In this document: piece after piece, positions 1 to 5,613 of the stretch
Layout of the letters: each line of letters begins with the position of its first letter
Position numbering within the stretch: the stretch's first letter is position 1
Source of the DNA: Lachnospiraceae bacterium UBA1251
GTDB taxonomy: Bacteria > Bacillota > Clostridia > Lachnospirales > Lachnospiraceae
DNA: 5,994 nt
Direction: 5' to 3'
Assembly (NCBI GenBank): GCA_002308255.1
Contig: DBVZ01000066.1
Coordinates: forward strand, 1-5,994
The notes under the pieces: model-generated
The model's input: the letters and a program-made list of their open reading frames with translations, nothing else
What the model was told of the DNA's origin: nothing
The model's database searches: none
Translations under genes and position numbers: made by a program

Positions 1-318
1 GCGTTCATGCTCATCCAGTACGGCTACACCGGATACCTCTCCAAGGTCTCCAACCTGGTCGCTCCGGCGGAAGAATGGGTCGCCGGCGGCATGCCGATCA
101 CGAAGATGATGAACATGGAACGCCGCCACGGCGAGGACAAGCCGGTCATCCGCAAGGCGCTCACCGAGCTGGACGGCAAGCCGTTCAAATATTTCGAGGA
201 GAACAGGGAAAAATGGGCTGTTGAGACCTGCTTCCTGTATCCGGGCGCGATCCAGTATTTCGGCCCGTCCGCGGTCTGCGACACGACGACAAAGACGCTG
301 GCGCTGGAAAAAGGCTGA
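1..318 (+). CDS. pfp: Pyrophosphate--fructose 6-phosphate 1-phosphotransferase, C-terminal part (5' truncated by window edge)
   Basis: The open frame enters from the left edge and ends at TGA 316-318, so only the last 105 residues are present. They match my memory of the C-terminal end of the long-form PPi-dependent phosphofructokinases: GYTGYLSKV, then PAEEW, the strongly conserved MMNMERRHG segment, KPVIRKAL, a PFKYF stretch, and the closing YPGAIQYFGP...CD motif. The family catalyses reversible phosphorylation of fructose 6-phosphate using pyrophosphate instead of ATP, a cytoplasmic glycolysis/gluconeogenesis step common in anaerobic Clostridia. No functional link to the cofactor genes downstream is apparent; about 400 bp of structured non-coding DNA separates them. 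The catalytic PPi/ATP-selecting residues lie upstream of the window, so phosphate-donor specificity is inferred from the C-terminal family match only. Confidence 0.85.
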   Translation, partial: AFMLIQYGYTGYLSKVSNLVAPAEEWVAGGMPITKMMNMERRHGEDKPVIRKALTELDGKPFKYFEENREKWAVETCFLYPGAIQYFGPSAVCDTTTKTLALEKG

Positions 319-352
319 GTTTTTGAAAATTGAAAATTTTATATCTCCGATC

Positions 353-389
353 CGTCCGGCCTAAGGTATTTACTATGGCCGGGCGGACG
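353..389 (+). other. GC-rich hairpin downstream of pfp
   Basis: CGTCC (353-357) pairs with GGACG (385-389) and GGCC (358-361) with GGCC (377-380), leaving a 4-nt bulge (381-384) and a 15-nt loop. It begins 34 nt after the pfp stop. No T-run follows, so it is not a standard intrinsic terminator; it may be the first helix of the moeA leader or a 3' stabilising structure of the pfp mRNA. Confidence 0.5.
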
Positions 390-444
390 CAGGCGCTGAA
401 GTTGTGTGTACAGGTGCGGTTTGAAAGAATGATCGAAAGAAAAC

Positions 445-496
445 CGCTTCCGCATCCGGCAGAAGCGCTGCAGAGCTGAAGGGGAAACGCTTCCGC
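445..496 (+). repeat. 9-nt direct repeat flanking a shared complementary segment
   Basis: CGCTTCCGC occurs at 445-453 and again at 488-496. Between the copies lies GAAGCG (462-467), the reverse complement of the first six bases of each copy. It can therefore pair with either copy but not both at once. The first copy also overlaps the right arm of the 416-422/441-447 stem. This is a typical arrangement for mutually exclusive RNA structures, although chance in a GC-rich leader is not excluded. Confidence 0.5.
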
Positions 497-583
497 TTTC
501 CGTGTTTGAGAAGGAGACTGAAGTACAGACAGTGAAGGGCTTTTGTGCTCTTCGCGGTCTGCGGCAGTTGTACGGCTTTATTT

Positions 584-619
584 CAGGCAGTCTCTTTTTC
601 CGGAGACTGCCTGTTTTTT
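584..619 (+). terminator. Strong intrinsic terminator upstream of moeA
   Basis: CAGGCAGTCTC (584-594) and GAGACTGCCTG (603-613) form a perfect 11-bp stem with an 8-nt loop (595-602), followed directly by six T residues (614-619). This is a textbook Rho-independent terminator. It stands about 266 nt after the pfp stop and about 95 nt before the chosen moeA start. It could end pfp transcription, end a small RNA, or act as the conditional terminator of a moeA leader. The competing helix 511-520/588-597 favours the last option. Confidence 0.85.
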
Positions 620-624
620 ATTAA

Positions 625-642
625 CGGAAATTTTCGTTTCCG
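625..642 (+). repeat. Inverted repeat CGGAAA-N6-TTTCCG between terminator and moeA
   Basis: CGGAAA (625-630) and TTTCCG (637-642) are perfect inverted arms with the 6-nt spacer TTTTCG. The element lies five bases after the terminator T-run and about 70 bp before the moeA start. It could be an operator or a small RNA hairpin. I found no convincing -35/-10 pair next to it, so the role is open. Confidence 0.4.
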
Positions 643-714
643 GCTATTGTTCTTCTCGAAACTATGTTAACCGAGTGTTATGCATTTACGTTTGTGAAAG
701 ACAGGGGCTTCATC

Positions 715-1935
715 ATGCTGAACCGAATCTCTTATACAAAAGCCCGCCGGCTGGTGCTTGACGCAGTTCATCAAATGTCCTCCGGCAGCTGTCCCGTTGA
801 AGAAAGCTTCGGGAGGATCCTTGCGCAGGAACTGACCGCCTCGGAAAATGTTCCTCCGTTTGACCGATCTCCGTATGACGGCTATGCCTTTCGTGCGGCA
901 GATACCGTACATGCTTCAAAAGAACATCCGGTGACGCTGCGGATCCTGGAGGAGATCCCGGCGGGAGGCATCTCTCATTTCCGGGTCACGGAGGGAACCG
1001 CGGTTAAGATCCTGACAGGCGCGCCGATCCCCGAGGGGGCCGATGCGGTGAGAATGTTCGAAAAGACGGTATTTACGAAAGAGACCGTGACGCTTTCTGC
1101 ACCGGCACGGACCGGCGAGAATATTGTCTGCGCAGGGGAGGATGTAAAGAAGGGCTCGGTTCTTGCGCAGCCGGGAATGCGGATCGACGCCGGCCTCTGC
1201 GGAGTGATCGCGGCGCAGAATCTGGCGTATCCGCTTGTATACGAAAGACCGCTGGCCGGATTTATTTCGACGGGATCGGAACTTCTCGAGGTCGGAGAAG
1301 AGCCACGGCCCGGAAAGATCTTTGATTCCAACCGCTTTGCTCTTATGAGCGAGATGCAGAGACTGGGCTGCCGGACGGCGTTCCTCGGAGTGGCCAAAGA
1401 CAATACCGAAGAGATCGCGGAACGGATGGAAAACGGGCTTGCGCAGTGCGATTTCCTTGTTGTGACCGGGGGCGTCTCGGTCGGCGATTACGATCTCACC
1501 GAAAAAGCCATGGAGTCCGTCGGCGCGGAGATCCTGGTCCGCGGCATCGAAATAAAGCCCGGCATGGCCTGCGCCTACGGCGTCAAAGACGGGAAACTGA
1601 TTGCCGCACTGTCCGGCAATCCCGCGTCTTCACTCATTAATTTCCATGTGGTCACAGCACCGGCGATCCGGAAAATGTGCGGACTTTCGGAAGATAAATG
1701 GATCCCGGAGACCTTTCCGGTCGTAATGGAACGCGCATTTATGAAGTCTTCTCCCCTGGACCGCTTTCTGCGCGGAAAACTGTATCTTTGCGACGGTACG
1801 GTCAGAATGCGGCTGTCTCAGGATCAGGGCAATGTCGTTCTTTCCAGTTCGATCGGCGCAGATATCATGGCTGTCATCCCTGCCGGACACGGTCCGGTCG
1901 CAGCGGGGGAGAAACTGGAGGCGTTCCTTCTGTAA
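715..1935 (+). CDS. moeA: Molybdopterin molybdenumtransferase MoeA
   Basis: A 406-residue protein of normal MoeA length, which inserts molybdate (or tungstate) into adenylylated molybdopterin in the cytoplasm, the last common step of Moco synthesis. Family motifs, numbered from Met 715: PPFDRSPYDGYA at 47-58, TGAPIPEGADAV at 101-112, GED at 141-143, TGSEL from 186, DSN at 204-206, TGGVSVGDYD at 251-260 (MoCF-type nucleotide/pterin site), KPGM at 281-284, SGNPASS at 300-306, and a C-terminal beta domain from about 336. The frame stays open upstream to an ATG at 664, but that one has no ribosome binding site. ATG 715 has AGGGG at 703-707 with 7-nt spacing and gives the usual MoeA N-terminus. 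It is the first gene of a same-strand series with moaA and mogA-moaE, probably controlled by the structured leader and terminator upstream. Choice between molybdenum and tungsten cannot be read from the sequence. Confidence 0.93.
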   Translation: MLNRISYTKARRLVLDAVHQMSSGSCPVEESFGRILAQELTASENVPPFDRSPYDGYAFRAADTVHASKEHPVTLRILEEIPAGGISHFRVTEGTAVKILTGAPIPEGADAVRMFEKTVFTKETVTLSAPARTGENIVCAGEDVKKGSVLAQPGMRIDAGLCGVIAAQNLAYPLVYERPLAGFISTGSELLEVGEEPRPGKIFDSNRFALMSEMQRLGCRTAFLGVAKDNTEEIAERMENGLAQCDFLVVTGGVSVGDYDLTEKAMESVGAEILVRGIEIKPGMACAYGVKDGKLIAALSGNPASSLINFHVVTAPAIRKMCGLSEDKWIPETFPVVMERAFMKSSPLDRFLRGKLYLCDGTVRMRLSQDQGNVVLSSSIGADIMAVIPAGHGPVAAGEKLEAFLL

Positions 1936-1939
1936 ATAA

Positions 1940-1966
1940 GGAGACAGGGGACGGTTCTGTGTCTCC
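1940..1966 (+). repeat. REP-type palindromic repeat in the moeA-moaA gap
   Basis: GGAGACA (1940-1946) and TGTCTCC (1960-1966) are perfect inverted arms around a GGGGACGGTTCTG-type core (1947-1959). An alternative fold pairs ACAG 1944-1947 with CTGT 1957-1960 and GGAG with CTCC, leaving a 2-nt bulge, as is common in REP elements. From memory, this GGGGACGGTTCT palindrome recurs in many copies in clostridial and other anaerobe genomes and is associated with REP-associated (Y1/IS200-like) tyrosine transposases. It starts 4 nt after the moeA stop and ends 2 nt before the first moaA ATG, so it fills the gap almost completely. Its left arm includes GGAG, which also forms the Shine-Dalgarno-like AAGGAG (1938-1943). 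Confidence 0.65.
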
Positions 1967-1968
1967 GA

Positions 1969-2958
1969 ATGAGTTGTATGAAAGATAAGTTTAACAGAGA
2001 AATCACATATCTTCGCATTTCCGTGACGGAACGCTGCAATCTGTGCTGCCGGTACTGCATGCCGGAAGACGGCATCTGCAAGAAAAAGCATGAGGAAATG
2101 CTCACGGAAGAGGAACTGCTCACGGCGGTCCGGATCGCGGCGTCTTACGGCGTGACGAAGGTGCGGCTGACCGGCGGAGAACCGCTTATCAAGAGGAATA
2201 TTCTGTCTATTGCCCGCGGTATCGCACAGACTCCCGGAATTGAAGAGGTCTGTCTGACGACGAATGCGATCCTTCTGCCGGAATTTGCAGAGGATCTCCG
2301 GGAAGCCGGCGTGAACCGGGTCAATATCAGTCTGGATACACTGGATCCGCAAAAGTACGAATGGATCACCCGCGGAGGATCGCTGGACGAGGCGATGCGG
2401 GGCATCGAAGCGGCGCTCGGCGCCGGATTCGACAAAGTAAAACTGAACGCGGTCCTGGTCGGCGGCTGGAACGAGGACGAGATTCCGGCCCTTGCGGATC
2501 TGACCAGAAAATGGCCGGTCGATTTCCGTTTTATCGAGATGATGCCCATGCTGGGCAATACGGTGTTCGGCGGCGAGGCTTATATTCCTTACACGAAGGT
2601 ACTCGAGGCACTCCCTGAGCTGATGCCTGTGGAAGGGAAGGAGACGGAAAACCGTACGATGTCTCTTTCCGGCGTAGCGAAACTGTATCGTCTGCCCGGC
2701 GCGTCCGGCTATGTAGGACTGATCAGTCCGGTCACCGCGCATTTCTGCAGAAACTGCAATCGTCTGCGGCTTACGGCGGACGGGAAGCTGAAGCCCTGTC
2801 TTCATTCCGCGGCGGAGTTCCCGATCAAAGGAATGGATGAAGAGAGTATAAGAAAACAGTTTGAGGCGGCGGTTGCCGCCAAACCGGAATGGCACGGCAA
2901 TCTGTCCGTTACGGAGAGGAGCCATGCTTTACGGCTGATGAACCAGATCGGCGGATGA
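1969..2958 (+). CDS. moaA: GTP 3',8-cyclase MoaA (radical SAM)
   Basis: A 329-residue radical SAM enzyme of typical MoaA size. It converts GTP to 3',8-cyclo-7,8-dihydro-GTP, the first step of molybdopterin synthesis, with MoaC (not in this window) completing cPMP formation. Visible features: N-terminal CxxxCxxC cluster site C23-C27-C30 for the SAM [4Fe-4S]; R16 in YLRISVT; TGGEPL at 68-73; ISLDTL at 120-125; a second cluster site with Cx2Cx13C spacing (C260, C263, C277) enclosing the NRLRLTADGKL GTP-binding region; and the conserved C-terminal double glycine (MNQIGG). All key residues appear intact. The start is uncertain: ATG 1969 and ATG 1978 are both possible, and the second gives the more usual N-terminus (MKDKFNREI). 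The nearest good Shine-Dalgarno, AAGGAG 1938-1943, is 25 nt from ATG 1969 and lies inside the palindrome, so translation may depend on RNA folding or coupling to moeA. Confidence 0.95.
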   Translation: MSCMKDKFNREITYLRISVTERCNLCCRYCMPEDGICKKKHEEMLTEEELLTAVRIAASYGVTKVRLTGGEPLIKRNILSIARGIAQTPGIEEVCLTTNAILLPEFAEDLREAGVNRVNISLDTLDPQKYEWITRGGSLDEAMRGIEAALGAGFDKVKLNAVLVGGWNEDEIPALADLTRKWPVDFRFIEMMPMLGNTVFGGEAYIPYTKVLEALPELMPVEGKETENRTMSLSGVAKLYRLPGASGYVGLISPVTAHFCRNCNRLRLTADGKLKPCLHSAAEFPIKGMDEESIRKQFEAAVAAKPEWHGNLSVTERSHALRLMNQIGG

Positions 2959-2985
2959 TCCGTCAGAAAGAAGAGGAAAGAAGAA

Positions 2986-3927
2986 ATGGCTTATCAGGCA
3001 GCAGTGATTACCGTCAGCGATAAAGGCTTCAGAGGAGAAAGAAAAGATACGAGCGGACCGGCGATCTGTGAGATGCTCGCCGGGGCGGGATATGAAGTGG
3101 TCCATACGCGGATCGTCCCCGATGAGAAAGAAATGATAAAGGATGAACTGATCCGGTGCGCGGATGTGCTGAAGTGCGCATTGGTGCTCACGACCGGCGG
3201 CACGGGATTTTCACCGAGAGATATTACCCCGGAGGCGACGCTGGAAGTGGTCGAGCGGCTGACTCCCGGCATTCCGGAGGCGATGCGGGCCGAGAGCATG
3301 AAGATCACGCCGCACGGATGCCTTTCCAGAGGGACGGCCGGAATCCGGAGGCGATCTCTGATCATCAATCTGCCCGGCAGTGAGAAAGCAGTGCGGGAGA
3401 ACCTCTCTGCTGTTCTGAAACCGGTGAAACACGGCCTGGATATGCTTTATTCCGAAGGCTCCGCTGACTGCGGAGAGATGCGCGGAGACGGCACGGAACA
3501 GGAAGCCTGCCAGCAGGCATCTCTGTGCAGAAACAAAGAAAAGCCTTCCGTTGATGAATGGATAAGAGAAGCGAAGAAAGATCCGGACGCCTCCAAAGCC
3601 GGCATGTACCTCGTCCACAACGGCGTCGTGCGGGAGAGCGCAAAGGCGAAAGTGCGGCAGGGCGTGCAGGATATCCCTCCGGTCACGGGAATGCATTTCG
3701 GATATGACGCGGAAAAAGTCAGCGAAGCGATCCGAAAAGCAAAAAAGATGGAAGGGGTCTGTTATATAAAGGTATGGCTCAATGAAGGCGAGCTCAAAGT
3801 CGGAGACGACATTATGTGCGTTTTGATCGGAGGCGATACGAGGCCGCACACGGTCGCGGCATTTGAAGCTCTGGTCGGCGAGATCAAGACGTCCTGCGTG
3901 ACGGAAGAAGAGGTATACGAAGAATAG
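2986..3927 (+). CDS. Fused molybdopterin adenylyltransferase (MogA/MoaB) and MoaE-like protein
   Basis: One uninterrupted 313-codon frame encodes two domains. Residues 1-155 are a MogA/MoaB (MoCF) domain: SDKG at 11-14, DTSGP at 21-25, the signature TTGGTGFSPRDITPEA at 69-84, and NLPGS at 128-132. This family binds molybdopterin and adenylylates it before MoeA adds the metal. A low-similarity, Cys-containing linker (about 156-186) leads to residues 187-313, which resemble MoaE, the large subunit of molybdopterin synthase: GMYLVHNGVVRES (206-218), NEGELKVGDDIM (266-277) and AAFEALVGEIKT (291-302). Against E. coli MoaE as I recall it, the Arg39 and Lys119 equivalents (R216, K301) are kept, while Arg104 is Thr and Lys126 is Glu308. 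The MogA domain is about 20 residues shorter than E. coli MogA and so nearer MoaB. Ribosome binding site AGAGGA (2972-2977) is 8 nt from the start; the gap to moaA is 27 nt. The MogA assignment is firm; the catalytic ability of the MoaE-like half is uncertain. Confidence 0.88.
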   Translation: MAYQAAVITVSDKGFRGERKDTSGPAICEMLAGAGYEVVHTRIVPDEKEMIKDELIRCADVLKCALVLTTGGTGFSPRDITPEATLEVVERLTPGIPEAMRAESMKITPHGCLSRGTAGIRRRSLIINLPGSEKAVRENLSAVLKPVKHGLDMLYSEGSADCGEMRGDGTEQEACQQASLCRNKEKPSVDEWIREAKKDPDASKAGMYLVHNGVVRESAKAKVRQGVQDIPPVTGMHFGYDAEKVSEAIRKAKKMEGVCYIKVWLNEGELKVGDDIMCVLIGGDTRPHTVAAFEALVGEIKTSCVTEEEVYEE

Positions 3928-3935
3928 AAAACTGC

Positions 3936-3968
3936 AAAATGCTGAATTATTAATCAGCTGGTATTTTT
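3936..3968 (+). terminator. Weak candidate terminator after the mogA-moaE fusion
   Basis: GCTGA (3941-3945) pairs with TCAGC (3954-3958); AAAAT (3936-3940) could also pair with ATTTT (3963-3967) across a short bulge. A run of five T residues (3964-3968) follows. The GC content of the stem is low and the T-run is offset by a few bases, so termination is probably partial at best. It would separate the cofactor genes from modABC. Confidence 0.35.
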
Positions 3969-4004
3969 AAAAGAGCGGCATTTTTCAACATCTGTCTTGT
4001 CGGG

Positions 4005-4030
4005 TATTTACGTGTAAATCCACGTTTATA
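4005..4030 (+). promoter_or_regulatory. Imperfect dyad (operator candidate) upstream of modA
   Basis: ACGTG (4010-4014) and CACGT (4021-4025) are inverted arms around TAAATC. Outside a TT/TT mismatch, TAT (4005-4007) and ATA (4028-4030) extend the symmetry. A nested repeat, ATTTAC (4006-4011)-GT-GTAAAT (4014-4019), is also present. The site overlaps the proposed -35 element and spacer, a position suited to repression. The right part, CGTTTATATA, resembles a ModE half-site (CGTTATATA) with one extra base, but the overall arrangement is not the ModE consensus. Confidence 0.4.
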
Positions 4031-4034
4031 TAGT
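4007..4034 (+). promoter_or_regulatory. Candidate sigma-A promoter for modABC
   Basis: TTTACG (4007-4012, four of six matches to TTGACA) is followed after 16 bp by TATAGT (4029-4034, five of six matches to TATAAT). Transcription would start near 4041, giving a leader of about 26 nt that contains the modA ribosome binding site. The location in a 139-bp gap after a weak terminator supports separate expression of the transporter genes. The prediction rests on consensus matching only. Confidence 0.45.
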
Positions 4035-4066
4035 GCATTTCTGAAAAAAGAAAGGAGAACAGGAAG

Positions 4067-4903
4067 ATGAATGCAAAAAAGGTACCGGCAGGATTGCTGG
4101 CGGCGGCAATGATCGCCCTGCTGGCGGCATGCGGCTCGTCAGCCGCGGAAAGCAAAGCGGAATCAGAGGGAAAAGAGATCATTGTATTCGCGGCAGCGTC
4201 CATGACCGAGACCCTCACGCAGATCAAGGCCCTCTACGAAACTGCAAACCCGGAAATCACGATCACTTATAATTTTGATTCTTCGGGCACACTGAAGACT
4301 CAGATCGAAGAGGGGGCGGACTGCGACATTTTCATTTCTGCGTCGCCGAAGCAGATGAACCAGCTTGATATCGAGCAGGATGAGGAGAAGAATCCGGACC
4401 GGCTTGACTTCGTGGATGCGTCCACGCGGTTCGATCTTCTTGAAAATAAGGTCGCGCTCGTCGTACCGGACGGGAACCCGAAGGGAATCGAATCGTTCGA
4501 CCGTCTGGCGGAGCATCTCAAAGCCGGCGACATTCTGATGGCGATGGGAAATGCGGATGTTCCGGTCGGTCAGTATACACAGAAGATTCTGGCCTTTTAT
4601 GAGCTTGAGGAAGAGGCTCTCGCCGGCGCCGGCGTACTTTCCTACGGCACCAATGTCAAAGAAGTGACGACACAGGTCGTGGAAGCCAGTGTGGACGCCG
4701 GAGTTGTCTATGCGACGGACGCGTTCAGTGCCGGTCTGCCTGTCATCGACACGGCGACAGCCGAGATGTGCGGCCAGGTCATCTATCCGGCAGCGGTACT
4801 GAAAGTAAGCAAAAATCCGGAAGAAGCGGAAGCGTTTCTTGCGTATCTTCAGAGCGACGAGGCGATGGCCGTATTTGAGGGAGTAGGTTTTTCAAAGCTA
4901 TGA
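4067..4903 (+). CDS. modA: Molybdate/tungstate ABC transporter substrate-binding lipoprotein ModA
   Basis: A 278-residue extracytoplasmic binding protein. The N-terminus has Lys4-Lys5, a hydrophobic stretch (7-20) and a lipobox LAAC ending at Cys22, so it should be lipid-anchored on the outer face of the membrane, as expected for a Gram-positive bacterium; a short Ser/Ala/Glu-rich tether follows. The mature part begins with IIVFAAASMTETL. Likely oxyanion ligands, by comparison with E. coli ModA, are Ser45 (AAS), Ser73 (DSSGT), the VPVG turn at 165-168, Val197 (NVKEV) and Tyr215 (VVYATDAF). It captures molybdate or tungstate and delivers it to ModB/ModC. The start has a strong ribosome binding site, AAAGGAG (4051-4057), with 9-nt spacing. 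The gene overlaps modB by 4 nt (ATGA), implying translational coupling. Molybdate versus tungstate preference cannot be decided; a WtpA/TupA-type role is less likely given the motifs. Confidence 0.93.
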   Translation: MNAKKVPAGLLAAAMIALLAACGSSAAESKAESEGKEIIVFAAASMTETLTQIKALYETANPEITITYNFDSSGTLKTQIEEGADCDIFISASPKQMNQLDIEQDEEKNPDRLDFVDASTRFDLLENKVALVVPDGNPKGIESFDRLAEHLKAGDILMAMGNADVPVGQYTQKILAFYELEEEALAGAGVLSYGTNVKEVTTQVVEASVDAGVVYATDAFSAGLPVIDTATAEMCGQVIYPAAVLKVSKNPEEAEAFLAYLQSDEAMAVFEGVGFSKL

Positions 4904-5592
4904 CAGGAATCGACTGGTATCCGCTGTGGAATTCGCTGCGGATCGCTGCCATCAGCTGCGTGCTGGTGTTTTTCCTGGGCATTTTCTTAGCATATTACGC
5001 CGCGAAACTGCCCGGGATCGTAAAAGGAATACTGGATGTGATCCTCACACTGCCGATGGTGCTGCCGCCGACGGTGTGCGGATACTTCCTGCTGCTCATT
5101 TTCGGAATGAAGCGGCCGCTTGGCGTTTTCCTGATGCGGTTCGGAGTAAAATTCGTGATGACCTGGTACGGAGGGGTGCTTGCGGCCGCAGTGGTCGCAT
5201 TTCCCCTGATGTACCGGACAGCCCGGGGCGCGTTTGAGAGTTTTGATCAGAATCTGGCTTATTCGGCGCAGACGCTCGGGCTGTCGAACACTTTTATTTT
5301 CTGGAGGATCCGGATGCCGGCATGCCGCCAGGGAATCCTTGCCGGTACGGTACTGGCATTTGCGAGGGCGCTCGGCGAATACGGCGCGACAAGCATGCTG
5401 ATCGGCTACACGCCCGGACGTACGGCGACCATTTCCACGACGGTCTATCAGCTCTGGAGGACGAATGACGAGAGGGGCGCGATGTTCTGGGTCCTTACGA
5501 ATCTCGCGATCAGCGCCGTGGTCCTTCTGACCGTCAATATGCTTGAGGCAAGGCAGAAGAAAGCCTCTGCCGGTCCGGGGAAAAAGAAATGA
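4900..5592 (+). CDS. modB: Molybdate ABC transporter permease ModB
   Basis: A 230-residue integral membrane permease of usual ModB length. About five hydrophobic segments are visible, near residues 14-36, 44-69, 89-108, 145-169 and 197-216. The cytoplasmic EAA-type loop that contacts the ATPase lies at about 120-140 (AYSAQTLGLSN...IRMP, keeping the conserved Gly and the closing I-x-x-P pattern). The segment FARALGEYGATSMLIG (154-169) is typical of ModB, as is the preceding LPMVLPPTVCGY (51-62). It forms the channel through which the oxyanion delivered by ModA passes. Its ATG overlaps the modA stop codon, and no independent strong ribosome binding site is needed. The tail is Lys-rich and cytoplasmic. 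CysW/ThiP-like permeases share the fold, but the ModA and ModC neighbours settle the assignment. Confidence 0.93.
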   Translation: MTGIDWYPLWNSLRIAAISCVLVFFLGIFLAYYAAKLPGIVKGILDVILTLPMVLPPTVCGYFLLLIFGMKRPLGVFLMRFGVKFVMTWYGGVLAAAVVAFPLMYRTARGAFESFDQNLAYSAQTLGLSNTFIFWRIRMPACRQGILAGTVLAFARALGEYGATSMLIGYTPGRTATISTTVYQLWRTNDERGAMFWVLTNLAISAVVLLTVNMLEARQKKASAGPGKKK

Positions 5593-5613
5593 GCCATCGG
5601 AGGAATTCGAAAA

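Larger units (their letters stand above)
341..624 (+). promoter_or_regulatory. Structured non-coding leader upstream of the Moco operon (candidate riboswitch/attenuator)
   Basis: The gap between the pfp stop (318) and the moeA start (715) has no credible protein gene but many potential RNA helices. (a) Hairpin 353-389. (b) GCGGTTT 416-422 with AAACCGC 441-447. (c) CGCTTC 445-450 with GAAGCG 462-467, competing with GAAGCG 462-467 pairing to a second CGCTTC at 488-493. (d) A long hairpin 526-561 (CAGAC/GTCTG, one A-G mismatch, then nine pairs including G-U, loop TTTTGT). (e) Segment 511-520 can form ten pairs (one or more G-U) with 588-597, which would disrupt the terminator at 584-619. This architecture, just ahead of cofactor genes, fits a ligand- or protein-controlled transcription attenuator. 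I did not recognise a confident match to the known Moco riboswitch (RF01055) consensus. No clear promoter was found in 319-345, so read-through from pfp, an undetected promoter, or an independent small RNA ending at the terminator are all possible. Confidence 0.5.

Noticed and set aside
319..345. Promoter from TTGAAA (323-328) and the TATAT tract near 340
   Set aside because: The spacing between the elements is only about 10-11 bp, too short for a sigma-A promoter.
341..620. Known Moco riboswitch (RF01055) in the moeA leader
   Set aside because: Location fits, and short similarities exist (CTCCGA, TGGCCGGG, GGTGCGG), but the conserved core as I recall it is not present. I kept it as an unassigned structured leader pending a covariance model search.
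664..714. Upstream ATG (664) as the moeA start, adding 17 residues
   Set aside because: No ribosome binding site before it, and the extra residues do not resemble a MoeA N-terminus; ATG 715 has AGGGG at good spacing.
1630..2925. 431-codon open frame on the - strand across the end of moeA and nearly all of moaA
   Set aside because: It is antisense to well-supported moeA and moaA, is rich in Arg, His and Phe as expected for a shadow of GC-rich coding sequence, and has no recognisable domain.
3211..3849. 212-codon open frame on the - strand opposite the mogA-moaE fusion
   Set aside because: Shadow of a gene with intact family motifs on the + strand; Arg/Phe-rich translation without a known domain.
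2986..3927. Sequencing or assembly frameshift joining two separate genes mogA and moaE
   Set aside because: The frame is continuous with a plausible linker and no internal stop or frame change; I see no ribosome binding site plus start at the domain junction indicating two genes.
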